64,000 nucleotides of DNA from Tamarix chinensis (GCA_030549775.1 CM060178.1:72502152-72566151); one strand, 5' to 3'. Counted from the first letter of the stretch, positions 11,816-24,480 are shown. Translations and numbers: made by a program. The notes: generated from the letters alone by a model not told the origin.

Positions 11816-12996
11816 TGCTAATCAAGTAAGAATATGCTTGTTAAGCATGTGAAGGCATGCAAAGTTTACATTGATCCCTTGCCATGAATGAAATGTAAAA
11901 GACATCTTTTTATGACTTCGTCGAATCCAATGGTTCCCTTTTCCAAGATGGTTATCAGTTATTTCCTTTGTCTTGATGGCCACCCTAATGATTATTTGGC
12001 TTCGTGTCTATCTATGGTCATGATGGATTGGATTAATGTGAGATCCCTTAAAAATCTTAATCTAATAACATACTAATCATTTCAAGTTGAAGAATATTTA
12101 AGCCCTATGGTGGATCTATATTATCCAATCCTTGAGTAGGTATTGTGGGTTACTTTCTATCCTAGACACTGGTGATGTATTAAGAGGTATTGATACCGAA
12201 GTGTCTAATTACATAGCTGGTTGGTTTTATTTGGTTGTGGCCAAATTTTATATCCATTAATGGTTACTTAGCTTTGACCGGACTTTATGTCCACTTGGAT
12301 TTTGAAGGTTTCCATGGGTATTGAGATCCATAGGGGATAATCTAATCCATGAATTGAGATTAAATAAGTGTATGGAATTATGTTATCATAACTTCAATTG
12401 AATGATAACCAAAACCATAGAGACATCTTAGATGGCTTATATTCTTTATGTACTCTTATTATGTGCATATGGTGAATATGATCGATGATTCCTAAGTCTT
12501 ATGAGATGCATGTTTCATCCATGGATTCATGAACATGGTCCAGCATGTCCCATAAATATTTTATATGCATACCCATACCCTGTTAGGTTACATCTCATGT
12601 CCACGTTTGGTATGTCCGTTTGATGTTCTTAATTATGTTCTTGATGATGTGATCATAATCCTACATGGATTAGGTGGCCTACATATAAATTTGGTGGCCT
12701 TGTCCCCTCTGTATTTGTTGTGCTTCTTGTGATACATGGTTGATGCAATTCATCACCTTATTTCATGACACGTTTAATCCTAAGGATGGCATTGTATGAA
12801 TACCATATTGGGTTCACATATAATTATGAATAAGCATTCCCCTTCTAATGATAGCTTGTACCACTAAGTATGATATCAAGTGAAATGCTACACCTTGTTA
12901 AAAGTATGGTAAGTGTGCTTAAGTATGTTAATACATGATTTGATATTGTGTGTTGGGTGATCCCACCATAAACCTCAAAATAAGGAGGATTGGCTT
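11816..12996. other. Unassigned 1.2 kb
   Basis: Moderately AT-rich, no open frame longer than about 60 codons and no recognisable domain. A TGTGAGATCCC string at about 12037 could be the start of another decayed LTR, but no matching end was found. Confidence 0.5.
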
Positions 12997-15626
12997 TGTA
13001 ACACCCCTATTGTTATGAATTAAAATTTTCGCTTGAAGAGTTGATTGCAAAAGCTAATATAGTAAAATTGTAGGATGTTACCGCTACACTTGGCATAAAT
13101 TCGGTTACATCTACTATTCTCATACCAAGTGCTAAGGCATAAACGTTACTCAACTTGTAATAACACAATTGTAATAACTAGATTAGAAAGAATAAGGCAA
13201 ATTAATAACATTCTAAATAAAACAAATGATCAATGGTTACACAATTCAATGAAAGGAAAATATAGGAGGACATAAAAGTACACAAATATCTAGATCAAAA
13301 CATACTAGGTAGAACAACAGATAGTCAAAGCTCTCAACTCAAAATACTATATTTCAACTGATTTCACAAGTTAATCTGCAGAGACCACTACCCATTGAAT
13401 AAGTCGGGAGCTATGAAATGAAACTCATCAATGTAACGGTATTGAGTAACCCATTATATAAGACTAATATAAAAAACCTACATGGAACATATATAACGCA
13501 TCACAGTAATACATGGTATTAAATATTAACATGTACATGCAATGATCAAAATGCAGTAATCATACAAGATAAATAAATACCACCAAAGCCACATACTACT
13601 CATACCAATTCATTTATAGCATACTAAAACTTACCAACCAAGCATCCTAGAGATGCTATATAAGTAACTATTATAACTAATCTCAACAAAATAATCATAA
13701 CATTCATAATATATATCATGTCTCAACATTAATAACAATAAATTCTATAACACTACAAATAGGGATCAAAGGCAAATACTGAACATAAGTAGGCATGAAG
13801 GCTACTACTGAACCACAACACAGAGGCTACTATCAAACCATAGGTAGATACAGAGGCTACTACGGAACCACAAATGGGCACAAAGGCTATTATCGAACCA
13901 ATCCAATAATCATTTGAACCAACAATAATTATTTTAATTTTTATTTACTTGAGAGGAGATCATATCAACTCAAAGACACTAAGGTGTTCTAGTCATATTA
14001 GCGCACCAAGGCAACACAGTATCATATCAAATATTAATCTAAAAACACTAAGGTACTCTAGTCATACTAGCACATGAAGCTAGCACTGAGGCACACCGAC
14101 AAAAATTCATAACCAACCATGGGCCAAAGCATGTCTCTAGTGTGGTGACCCCTAAAGAGTCATCATTTCTGATTTCAAGGTCTTTCACTTTAAATATTAT
14201 TTTTTTATTAAGATAACCACGAGACCATATAATACACAAATAGAACCAATTTCTATACTCAACTATTTTTGCTCACTTCCAATTATTCAAGAAAAGTATA
14301 ATCAAAGCCAATACTAAGGTTAAAATGATAATCTACTAAGGTCATCTTAGGTTCAATTATTCAAATTTAGGTGTATTAGGCTGAAAATGACCAAAATACC
14401 CTTGAGACAATAATTTCCAAATCATTATCCATTTTAAATACTAAAATCATTTTACTTAATAATTTTTCATAAAAGGGATAAAACATAATAATCAAAATTA
14501 TTTAACATGTAATTAAACTATAAAATAAGCCAAATGATAATTTTATCCTTATACATGATATACCACATAAAACCCTAATATGCATATCTAATTCATCCAA
14601 AATTATAGATTCCCGTGCTCAACAGTAAAAATACATATTAGTCATACTTATCAAAATAAATATCATGATGTGCTAAAAAATATCAAATTGTCCCTAGGGT
14701 AAATAATAACAATTATCATACTAAAGCATGTGTTTCTAACACATCAAACCACATACCTTCATACTTTACAATAAATAAGACATATTAAGCATTCTTATTA
14801 GAATAAATATCATGATACACTTAAAAAGATTAAATTTCCCCTAGGGCATACAATAATAATAAATATGCTAAAAATATACCTAAGCATATTCAACCTATCA
14901 TATTGAACATAAATAATATACATAATTTATTTCTAATATTAAACCCATTTTAATATACTTTCATACACATAATACTTTACATAAGTCAGTATCATCCATT
15001 TTTACTGAATTTTCATACTAGGATTATTAGGCAAATAACTATAATATAGCAAATATGTTTAATAAAATTTATGCATCAAAACCCTAATGTATTATCATGC
15101 GATATATCACATTTAGTGATGTATAAGGATTACCTAATTCCCAGTAAAAGCACAAATTATAGGCAACTTACTAAAAAAATTTAGGCTCTATAAACCAACA
15201 TATTTGACCTAAAAATAAAGCCAACATTAACCATTTAAACATATAACTCATAAAATAACAAATTATATTAAAATATTTATCAAGTAAGATTACCAAAATA
15301 TCCTTGTGGGGAAAAAGGGGGAAATAGGAAATGTCACATTGCATGGCCTGACAACAAGAGTCCAAGCACAAAGAAGGGGTGGCTGGGAAGAGGTATTGTA
15401 GGTTGTTGGATGAGATAGACAATAGGGTGTCCCTAGGTTTTAGAGGTGGTGATGGTTATTAGCCTGATTAGGTAGAGAAAAGGGCATGGTTGGGGCACGA
15501 TTGTTATGGTAGTAATGAGCTGGAGAGATTAGGGTGAAAGTTAGTGATGGGGTTGTGCAGGGGTTGATTTGAGGGGAAGATGGTTGGGCTATGATGAGGG
15601 TAGCTTAGGGTTCATGGGGGTGGTAG
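12997..15626 (-). mobile_element. LTR-4: reverse-oriented, truncated copy of the long LTR family
   Basis: It starts TGTAACACCCC, the reverse complement of the 3' end of LTR-2. Just inside, GTTACCGCTACACTTGG...ATACCAAGTGCTAAGGC (13078-13137) is the reverse complement of the segment at 36560-36620 of LTR-2, and 14150-14215 matches the reverse of 35097-35165 (AAGTGAAAGACCTCAAGAT...TGACTCCTTAGGGG). The 5' part is missing because Copia-C begins at 15627. The 3' end is flanked by GGCTT (12992-12996); no partner duplication can be found as the other end is lost. Confidence 0.8.
13765..13905 (-). repeat. LTR-4 tandem repeats
   Basis: Four copies, about 30-40 bp apart, of a unit like AGGCTACTACNGAACCACAA. 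On the reverse strand they correspond in place and pattern (GTTCNGTAGTAGCC) to the GGTCCACCGG...AATAGTGG repeats of LTR-2 and LTR-3. Confidence 0.7.
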
Positions 15627-15668
15627 TGTAATATACATATATACATATACATATATATATACATATAC

Positions 15669-15705
<37 letters not shown>

Positions 15706-16527
15706 TATATTATAAAAGTATTGTTATTATTTTATAAGTATTCTATTTTATATTTTATGTATTTATCACCTCTTGGTATGATCCATATTAAATTAGATAT
15801 AAAGTTTGGCCATAAGGTTCGTACTATATGGCAACATGTTAGTAATTAAGTCTAATCCTATATCTCTATATTGAATTATTGATAGTAGAATTAGAATTAA
15901 ACTATTATGGATACAAATATATGTGTGTGTCATGTGAAGAATAAACTAAAGGAAATAATTTTATTAAAGAAATAATTAAATTATTTCAAATTCTGAATTT
16001 GAAATAGAGAGGGAAAATGTATTTGGTTACCATGACCAACTACACACCCTTTTTGCACATTTCTTTGTGTGGATGCATTTTGTTCTCTCCAGTTTTTCTA
16101 TAGAATCATATAAGTCCTTTCTTAAACATATACACACATATATCCATTAGAGAGAGGTTAGAAGAGGCAATTTCTTCAATTTTTGTGTGGAAATTTCTAT
16201 GCAAAATTAAATAAGATGAAGAAATCTAAGGAAGGTTACTATTCCCGTTCCTCCATTATAAGCACGTACCATTAGATTTAATGAAAGAGAGAGTGGGATC
16301 ATAAAATTTAACTCCAGATATCACAAATAGAGAATTAGTGCAATTGATCCTATTAATGGTTGGAGGTACGATTCTAAAAGATTCGAAATAAGAATTATAT
16401 GGTTAAATTTTGTATATCGAGTGCTTATAATGTGTATTAGGGCTTCACACTTTTTTGTATGGATTGTGCATTAATTATATACACATGTTGTTTTGATTAT
16501 AATTCATGTCATAATTTATTTATAAAA
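15627..16527 (+). repeat. Copia-C 5' LTR
   Basis: Starts TGTAATATACATATATACA with an AT/ACAT microsatellite (15632-15712), then TTGTTATTATTTTATAAG, which matches the 3' copy at 21808-21826. It ends just before the primer site; the exact end is uncertain because the terminal CA is not evident. Confidence 0.75.
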
Positions 16528-16529
16528 TT

Positions 16530-16542
16530 TGGTATTAGAGCC
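16530..16542 (+). other. Copia-C primer-binding site (initiator tRNA-Met type)
   Basis: TGGTATTAGAGCC differs by one base from the standard copia site TGGTATCAGAGCC, complementary to the 3' end of tRNA-iMet. Its place immediately after the LTR fixes the 5' LTR boundary and the strand. Confidence 0.88.
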
Positions 16543-17395
16543 TTAATGGAATATGTTTTGATGGATTAGGTTTAGTATAATCATAATCTATAATCATAAT
16601 CTGTATGATTGTATGGTTTTCTTTTGAAAACTTACAAAACTATTATTTGTAGAGAAGAAACATGGTCTGTGTTTCTTAACACAAGAGTATTATGTTATAT
16701 TTCTTTCTCTCGACCTAGTTTTATAATATAAAAAACAAGGAATGTGTTTCATAACACAAGGGGGTGTGTTTTTCATTTGGATTTCGACAATCTTTTAATT
16801 TAAGGAAAAACACAAGTATGTTTTATAAACACGGATGACTTGTGTTTTTTAGTTTCATTTTGATTTTCATTCCTTCTCTTATAGTAGTGTTCCCAAGCAT
16901 AGTAGGCTATTTTTAGAGAATTTTTATTTAAAAAAATCATGTATCATGTGTGATTAGCATGATTAAAATTATTAAGACTTAGCCACAACAATTCTAATCA
17001 TAAACAATCATGCATTCGTTTGTTTACTTGATCACATCTAGATTATATGATATTATTTGCAATGTATTATTAATATATAATGGATGAAGTCCCATAGGAC
17101 CATTCATTAGCATATGCAAAGTAAATTGGATTAAAATATTGAGTCATTATTCTCAATTTTTCCATAGGGATTGAGAATTATGGGATGACTTAATAGTTTT
17201 AATATTGAGAAGCATGATTCTATATGAATTAAATACTTATCCATGGGCATTTTTAATGTCTTATGATTCATGTAAGTTGAGTTTTGACATGTTTTACATT
17301 GGTAGAGTGTGTGTATAAGTGTTTTTGTCTTCAACTTGATCATAAGCACGTATGAATGTTTAAATTTTGCAGTAAATTGTCCTGAATTATATTCA

Positions 17396-18200
17396 ATGTC
17401 TGATCTTAATGTTGAAGTCTCTAATTCGAAAGGGGACAACTATAAGCTTTGTAATGTGAGGATTTTCCTATAGCTTTGATTTTGTGACATGGCTGAGGCT
17501 ATTGAGTATCATAAACCTGTGATAACTGAGGAAAACACCGATGAGGAAAAGGCAGCACATGACCAATAGGTAAAAGCCAATTGCATTAGTTTCATGTACA
17601 TAAAGACAAATATGTCTTCTTCCATTAAAGGCTTAGTTGATCACCATAAAGATGTCAGTGACTTGTTAAGGGCCATAGATGAATAGTTCATCTAATATGA
17701 CAAGGCCTTAGATGGTACATTAATAAAGAAGTTTGCATTCATAAAGCTCACTACTATTAAGGGTGTGTATGAGCACAACATGAAGATAAGGGATTTAGCA
17801 ACAAAGCTAAAGTCTCTAGAGGTTGACATGTTTGATGCTTTCCCGGTTCATTTAATCTTAAATACAGTCCTAAAGGAATATATACTTTTCAAAAGCACCT
17901 ACCACACATAAAGGGAGAAATGATCAATTAATGAACTCATGACCATATGTATGCAAGAGGAGGAAAGACTTTTGATAAATCATAGGGATGTTATGATGAT
18001 GACAACCTAGGGTAAGGAAAGAAAAATAAGAGCAAGCCAAAAGTATAAAGGTAAGATACTACTCTAGGATGAGATAAAGAAGTAATATAAGTGTTTCTTA
18101 TGTTAGAAGAATGGATGCATGACGAAGGATTGTGATAAGTATAAAGCCTGGCTTATGAAGAAAGGTAATGTAACCTCTTTTATATGTTTTGAATCTCATA
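17396..18200 (+). pseudogene. Copia-C gag
   Basis: The frame starts at ATG 17396 (MSDLNVEV). Recognisable segments are MAEAIEY, IRDLATKLKSLEVDMFDAF (about 17790-17840), the YHTKREKWSINELM-like stretch and MQEEERLL (about 17950), all typical of the UBN2-type gag, and a zinc knuckle near 18090-18140 reading KCFLC, stop, KNGCMTKDCDKY, in which one residue of the motif is now a stop. About seven in-frame stops are present. Confidence 0.75.
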
Positions 18201-19530
18201 CAGTAAATAAAAATCATAATACTTGGTGGATTGATTCCGGTTCAACAATTTGCAGGTTATGGTAAGGATGAGGGAACTAATAGGTAATGAACAAAGTATC
18301 TTTACCAATAGCAAGATACGTTAAGAAGTTTAAGGAATAGGATAATATAGAATAGTTCTATCTATTAGTCATGTATTAATGCTAGATAATACATTTTATG
18401 TTACAAGTTTTAGTAAAAACTTGATTTCTACTTCAAGACTTGTACTGTTTGAGTACTTATTTGTTTTTAAAAATAATTCAATTTGTTTTATAAAGGAAAT
18501 TGTGTTGGGTATGATACATTGTCTAAAAGTCTTTACTCTATTGATTCAATGCATGATGATACTAATATTGAAATGAATTTGAACATTAGTTCAAAATGAT
18601 GTGTTATGAATGAGAACTTATCAATGCTTTGGCACAAAAGATTAGATTGCATATCCATTGAGAGAATAAGGAGATTGATGAATGATGGAGTACTTGGTGC
18701 TCTAGATTTTACTGATTTTAGCACTTGTATAAATTGTATAAAAGGTAAATAAATGGACAAGCATAAACGATGTGCCAATAGGAGTTCTCAACTACTTTAG
18801 ATTGTACATACCAATATATGTAGTCCTAAAATGGACTCACACATTCATAGATACTTCATCTCATTTATTGATGACTATTCATAATACATGTATCTCTACT
18901 TTTTGAACAATAAGTATGAATCGTTATATGCTTTTAAAGCGTTCAAAGTTGAGGTATAAAAAAATGTGAATAGAAAATTAAAATTGTGAGGTCTAATAGA
19001 AGTGGATAGTACTATGTTAGGTACACTAAGGATGGAAGAGTACCTAGTACATTTATAAATTTTCTTCCAAAGAGTGAGCTAATTTCCCAATACACTATAT
19101 ACTTAGTTCACTAGACCAAAATGACATAGTTGAGAGAAGAAACAAGATATCATTAGATATGGTGTAGAGTATGCTTAGTAACTCCAATATTCCTAGATCT
19201 TTGTGGAATGAACCATTTAAGATGGCAATATATATTTTAAATCAAGTTCCAATGAAAGTTGTGTCGAAGACCATTTGAGATTTTCAAGGGTTTGAAGCCA
19301 AGCTCAAAATATATTAAAGTTTGGGGTTATCCATATGAAGTAAGAATCTATAATTCCCAAGAAAGGAAGCTAGACCCAAGGACCATAAGTGAATATTTTG
19401 TTGTATATACTAAAAGGTCTAAGGGTTATAGTTTCTATTTTCCATCACATAGCACTAGATTTGTGGAATCGAGAAATGCTAAATTTCTTGAACATAATAT
19501 AATCAGTGGGAGTGATTAGATCAAAAATAT
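18201..19530 (+). pseudogene. Copia-C protease and integrase
   Basis: TWWIDSGST at about 18222-18247 is the copia protease active site (DSG). The GAG-pre-integrase domain follows (LWHKRLDCISIERIRRL, about 18630-18675, and CINCIKGK), then integrase fragments (FISFIDDYS near 18857, with stops) and the C-terminal FESRNAKFLEHNIISGSD-like segment near 19460-19516, preceded by KVWGYPYEVRIYN. Several frameshifts and stops occur. The first aspartate of the integrase triad can be seen (FIDDYS); the rest is eroded. Confidence 0.7.
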
Positions 19531-19804
19531 AGTTCCTAAACCTACTCATTCGACAGAAGAAGCTTCCACTTTATGTGATAGAGTGTATTTTTTTCATTGA
19601 GAACTTCCATTTCCAATCATGGTTGAATGACAAGTCAATGAGGCTCAACAAGATGCTGGCACAAATCTAATAGATCAGGTTGTTCGGGAACTTTTTGAAA
19701 TTGTTGAACAACCATCCATTAAGCAAGATCCTCTAGAGGATGTTGGGCCAGATTTAAGAAGATATACTAAGGAAAGAATATTATCTATACCTAGTGATTA
19801 TTAT

Positions 19805-20620
19805 GTGTACTTAAAAGAGTTTGACTGTGACATTTGTCCTATTGATGATTCCAAAACCTTTGCACATATTATGAATAGTTCAAAATCTAAGTTATGGTAT
19901 GATGTCATGAAGGAAGAAATGAATTACATGAAAGTCAATGAGGTTTGGGACCTTGTACCATTACCCTATAGGGCTAAGCCTGTTGGTTGTAAGTGGGTCA
20001 TTGAGGCCAAAAGAGATTCATCAAGGAACATTGATAGGTAGAGGGATATATTAGTTTGTAAGGGGTTCACTCAAAGGGAGGGAGAGGACTATAAATATAC
20101 CTTCTCTACTATGTCCACTAAGGATTTCCTACACATAGTTAGGGCATTAGCAGCTCATTTTGATTTTGAACTACAACAAATGAATGTGAAAACAACATTT
20201 TTAAATGGTAAGCTTGAGGACGAGGTATACATGAAACAACCCTAAAGGTTCTCCTCTCACAAAGATAAAAATCTTATATTCAAAAATTAAGAAAGCCATA
20301 TATGGATTGAAATAAGCTTCCTAAAAATGGTATCTAAAGTTTTATGGTGTCATTTCTTCAATTGGGTTTGGAGAGGATGCCATGGTCAATGTACATACAT
20401 CAAGGTCAGTGGGAGTAAGGCTTGTTTCTTGGTTTTATATATAGATGATATTCTACTTTTATGCAATGATAAAGGGCTGCTATATGAGGTAAAAAAAATT
20501 CTTTCTAACAAATTTGATATGAAGGGTATGGGTGATGCATCTTATGTCATTGGTATTAAGATTCATTGAGATATATCTTGAGGGATATTAGGACTACCTT
20601 AAGAAGCATATATCAATAAG
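19805..20620 (+). pseudogene. Copia-C reverse transcriptase
   Basis: The RT begins with KLWYDVMKEEMNYM, NEVWDLVPLP and the CKWVIEAKRD segment (to about 20035), continues in the same region with RALAAHFDFELQQMNVKTTF (about 20140-20200) and KLEDEVYMKQP, and reaches the catalytic LYIDDILLL at about 20433-20460, then GDASYVIGIKIH. It has stops at about 20042, 20245, 20290 and 20570. It was RNA-dependent DNA polymerase; now inactive. Confidence 0.8.
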
Positions 20621-21420
20621 GTGTTATAAAGATACAGGATGGTAGATTGTACAACAAGTGTGGCTCCAATTATCAAGGGTGACTTATTGTAGTTAAGTAA
20701 ATGTCCTAAGAATGACCTAGAGAGAGATCAAATGAAGAACATCCCATATTATTATGTAGCAGGAAGCCTCATGTATGCTCAGGTTTGCACAATACCTAAC
20801 ATTGTATTTGTTTTTGGGGTACTAGGACGTTATTAGAGTAATCCAAAATCTGACCACTAGAAAGCTGTAAAGAAATTTATAAGGTATTTAAAGGAAACTA
20901 AGGAATACATGCTCATGTAACATCATGATGAGGGTTTTGAGGTAGTAATATATTCTGATGCAAACTTTACTAGTTGTGTAAATTCTCGCAAGTCTACTTC
21001 TGGATTTATTTTCCTACTATCTGGTGGAGCAATATCCTAGAAAAAAAAAGTAAGATTATATAGCCACCTATACAATGGAAGAAGAACTCATCTCATCATT
21101 TGAAGCCAAAAATCATGGTGTGCGGTTAATAAATTTTATATCAAGCCTTAGAATAGTGGATCCTATTTCTAAACCTTTAATGCTTAAGTGTGACAACTTG
21201 ATTGTTGTCTTTATCTCAAGAAATAACAAAAGTGGTAGTCATGCCAAGGGTATAAATATTAAATATTTGAAGATAAAGGAACGTGTTTTAAAATGATAAG
21301 TTGTCTTGGAACACATAGGCACTGATTGTATGTTAGCTGATCCTTTAACTAAGAGCATGTCACCAATCAAGTTTAAGGATCATGTGTGTAATACGGGTGT
21401 TGGACCCGCTATGTGACTGT
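20621..21420 (+). pseudogene. Copia-C RNase H
   Basis: Contains AGSLMYAQVCTIPNIVF (about 20760-20810), a KKFIRYLKETKEYML segment, IYSDANFTSCVNSRKSTSGF (about 20950-21010) with the first RNase H aspartate, a frameshifted EEELISSFEA piece and the DHIADPLTK-like end near 21335-21360 (HIGTDCMLADPLTKSM with changes). Stops and frameshifts are frequent. Confidence 0.7.
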
Positions 21421-21746
21421 GTTGTTATGATACATATTGATGTTTAAAATAAAGCCATGTTTACTTCTCATTTGGTTTGTATACATATGGTTTAATGAGA
21501 AATAATACATTAAATGAAGGACATTGAATAAACATTGGGTGTATTCATAAAGTTAAAGTTATGGATGAAATTAATACATTTGATGCATAGAAGATAACTT
21601 TTGAAATGTCAAAATCTTATCATCATGATCCGTGTATCATTTCAAAATATTGTCACCATGATCCGTGTATCATTTTCATCATTCAGTTTGTACTAACATA
21701 AGGAGACCATATTGAGAATCTAACTTATATGGACTAAGTGGGAGAA
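21421..21746 (+). other. Copia-C 3' non-coding region and polypurine tract
   Basis: Ends in AAGTGGGAGA (21736-21745), the copia polypurine tract, directly before the 3' LTR. Upstream is a short direct duplication: CATGATCCGTGTATCATTT occurs at about 21623 and again at about 21657. Confidence 0.8.
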
Positions 21747-21755
21747 TGTCAATAT

Positions 21756-21797
<42 letters not shown>

Positions 21798-21826
21798 TGT
21801 TTGTTTTATAGAATTATTGTTATTAT
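21747..21826 (+). repeat. Copia-C 3' LTR, truncated
   Basis: Starts TGTCAATATATATA with an AT microsatellite, then AATTATTGTTATTATTTTT, matching the 5' LTR at 15713-15740. At about 21826 it switches abruptly to Tat gag/leader sequence (GTTGCATGAGGCAATG). Confidence 0.75.
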
Positions 21827-22006
21827 TTTTGTTGCATGAGGCAATGATTTTTGCCTTACTTTGTGTCAACGGCCCGGTGTGATTACTATCACCGTTGAGT
21901 GTTGCGGAGTTGTTGAGGATGCTCTTGTTCATGTTTGAAGCCATCAAGATGCGTAGTTGGAGATTGAGATGAGAGACAGAGATGGTCCCACTGGGTGTAC
22001 CAAATT
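21827..22006 (-). mobile_element. Extra Tat leader, primer site and gag start outside the 3' LTR
   Basis: On the minus strand this reads away from the LTR: AATTTGGTACACCCAGTGGG (primer site region, 21987-22006), then a leader and a gag start MMASNMNKSILNNSATL... through KIIASCNK. It aligns base for base with 41466-41641, next to the 5' LTR. The gag frame here keeps a glutamine codon where the 41.5-kb copy has a TGA stop. So the LTR at 22007-22838 has internal sequence on both sides. Confidence 0.85.
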
Positions 22007-22838
22007 TGTTAACGAAAAATTTCTATAAAAAGAAAATTGAAGAACAAAATATAATTTTATTGATTATCAAATTGAATGTAGGTATAATCTCAGTATAAAT
22101 CTGATACAAGATTTAATATCCTCTTATTCAATCTCCTAGGAAATCGATAGCGTTGTTGGATGTCGTTGTGATTTGCAATGTTGAATTTTGGGCTCAGCTT
22201 GTTTGGAACTTGTCTTGAATTTAATGAGCTTGATCTAAACCTGTTGATGAAAATTTAATTTACCTAATAAAGAGAGCATGATTTGTTGGTGCTTGGTTCC
22301 TTTGAGCAAGTTCGGTGATGTTGAAGTTACAATGCTTCAATGTTTCTTGAACGTTTCGTTCTTTAATCTTCGTTCTCCGATCCTCGGATTTGACTTCTTC
22401 AATCTTTGGATCTTTGTTCTTCAGGTCTTCGATCTTTAGCTTCAGAGTACTTGGAAGCGTTATCTCTATGAGCTCTTAATCTCGGGATATCCGTCTAAAA
22501 TAAGAAGGGGAGCCCTCTATTTATAGAGAAAAAGGGTCTCCTTGGCTTTTGGGCTTGGGCCCGTCTTATCTTATAGACTTAAAAACCAGGTTTCATTTTA
22601 TTTTCTTTGACTCATGACCCACTATAGAAAAATAATAATTTATGCCCATATTTAATTAAATCAAGCCTAGTTTAAATATTTTGGCCAGATATAATAAAAT
22701 ATGAATGTCACGTAACAAATTGAAATATTTTATTTTGCTTTGTAAATCTTAAATAATTTTAGAAACATTTATTTAATTGTCCCTAATTTATGTCGATTGA
22801 CCATATAGTAGTCATATATATATATATTGGTGTTAACA
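22007..22838 (-). repeat. Tat 3' LTR
   Basis: Minus strand TGTTAACACCAATATATA to CGTTAACA; aligns over its whole length with 41642-42517, the difference in length being mostly the AT microsatellite. It keeps the TATA-like CTATAAATAG (22518-22527). Confidence 0.88.
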
Positions 22839-24146
22839 AATGCCCCCACTATAAGTTATTAGCCGGCATGCTTGTCGTGTCGTAAAGCTATGACTTGTAG
22901 TATTTTTTTTAACCTAGTTTATACCTCCTTGAGCAACTTTAATTAGATGGAATATTTCAACTGTACTAAGGTTAAATTGATAAGTATTGCAAATATTTTT
23001 TTAGAATAAAAAAAAAGGAAAATAAGATGTATGTCGAAAACTTCGCATGAAAGATACTCATATCTTTCAATAACTAATTAGATTAATCCATACCTTGGGA
23101 AGGAAATTTATCTTTTAGACTGGAGAACTGACTAATCAATATATAAATTAAGGACTTTTACAATCTAGATAATTGATTGAGCATGATGTCTCAAGGAACA
23201 GATTTCTCACAGGAGCCTTAAAGCTGCACTTCTATACGTTTGAAGCAGAGTCTGATCAGAGTAGCAATCTTCCAAATCTTTCGTCATACTTTCCTTCCAT
23301 GCATCAAAAATTGTGATAAAAAAACTCTATTATCACCTTTACCTTCTTCTTTTACATAAATAAAGTTTTTTTTTCTGGTACTATGGTGCTTATGAGGATG
23401 CCACTTTCCTCTTCATATTACCTATGCTATGTTTGACTTGTCTATTATTATTATACTATTTTCTTTCCTTGTTTTTTTTTTGTTTTACTTGTAGGACACT
23501 TTCCTTGAATTCCTACATCGTTTTCATCTTCTTTCTTATTTAACTTGACTTTTGTACATGATTAAATGTACCAAATTCCTTTGGATGAACTATATATATT
23601 TTTCGACGAGTAATAGTCTGTACAAAATTAATAGGAACAATGTTTCCTTCGGTTTTTTTTCATACAAGTAAAGGATGATGATGGATGGCGTATGATAGTA
23701 CTTTCTTTGCTGTAATTATCTCGTTCTTTACTTCACTGTTTCTATATTTTTGTTTGGCTATTGGATTAGTAATTTGGTATGATACCTCCGTCCCCTATTT
23801 TGTTGGGCTTATTCTTGGCCTTTTTTTTAATTATTATTATTATTATTTTATTTATTTATTTTTATTTTATTTTTTTTGGTACTCCCCTCTGGTATACATA
23901 TGTATACAAAGGTTGTTGTTTTTCTTTTCCCTTTTTAATAGGTCATTATGCAATTTCAAATCAGTCATAAGGAGTTTTCTCAAACCGTTAAACTTCTTTT
24001 CTTTCGTCAAGATTAGCGTTCCGGTTGCACTTGAGGTATATATATATTATTTGCTCCTATTATGGTGTTGGCAGTCCGTGATGATGCCCCCAAATGACAG
24101 CATCCAATATCAACAAAATATGTGTGATGCTTTGTCAAGGGTCAGT
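22839..24146. other. Tat 3' internal spacer / upstream region of the antisense gene
   Basis: Begins with the polypurine tract of the Tat element. The rest is AT- and T-rich without recognisable protein. The + strand frame at 23685-24269 is a T-rich hydrophobic chance frame. This is where a promoter for the antisense PMD gene would lie, but I cannot point to one with confidence. Confidence 0.6.
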
Positions 24147-24480
24147 GGCTTTCGAACTAGATTTGATTGCCTTCAGCCTACAAACAGGGTTCGGCTTCAA
24201 ACAGTTCTTCAGTTGTCAAACCCCGTTCAACTGGCTTTCGTCATCAACAGTCAACAGCTTTCGAACTAGATTTGATTGCCTTCAGCCTAAGAACCGGGTT
24301 TGGATGCTAGCTATTTATTAGCTATCGAACCTTGTTCAATCATCTTTCGTCATCAGCAATCAACAACTTTCAAACCGGATTTGACTTTAGACTATTCTTC
24401 AGCTGTCGAACCCTATTCAACCGCCTTTCTTCGTCAACGGCCACCATCTTTTGAGCCAGATTTGGCTTCCAATCGCTCTT
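24147..24480 (+). repeat. About 110-bp tandem repeats upstream of the antisense PMD gene
   Basis: Units start at about 24147 (GGCTTTCGAACTAG), 24255 (AGCTTTCGAACTAG), 24365 (AACTTTCAAACCGG) and 24445 (ATCTTTTGAGCCAG). Each carries a GATTTGA.TNCCTTCAGCC segment and a CGAACC..GTTCAA..GCTTTCGTCATCAAC segment. The first three are spaced 108-110 bp and the last about 80 bp. Confidence 0.8.

Larger units (their letters stand above)
15627..21826 (+). mobile_element. Copia-C: degenerate Ty1/copia retrotransposon, 3' LTR truncated
   Basis: It has a 5' LTR, a tRNA-Met-type primer site, the copia domain order gag-protease-integrase-RT-RNase H, a polypurine tract and the first 80 bp of the 3' LTR. It lies inside LTR-4 (5' flank GGTAG). 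Its proteins belong to a different copia lineage from Copia-A and Copia-B. The 3' LTR stops at about 21826, where Tat-element sequence begins; the rest of the LTR is not found on the far side of the Tat element. Confidence 0.88.

Noticed and set aside
23685..24269. 194-codon hydrophobic open frame resembling a membrane protein
   Set aside because: T-rich sequence gives phenylalanine and leucine by default; it runs into the tandem repeats and has no conserved pattern.
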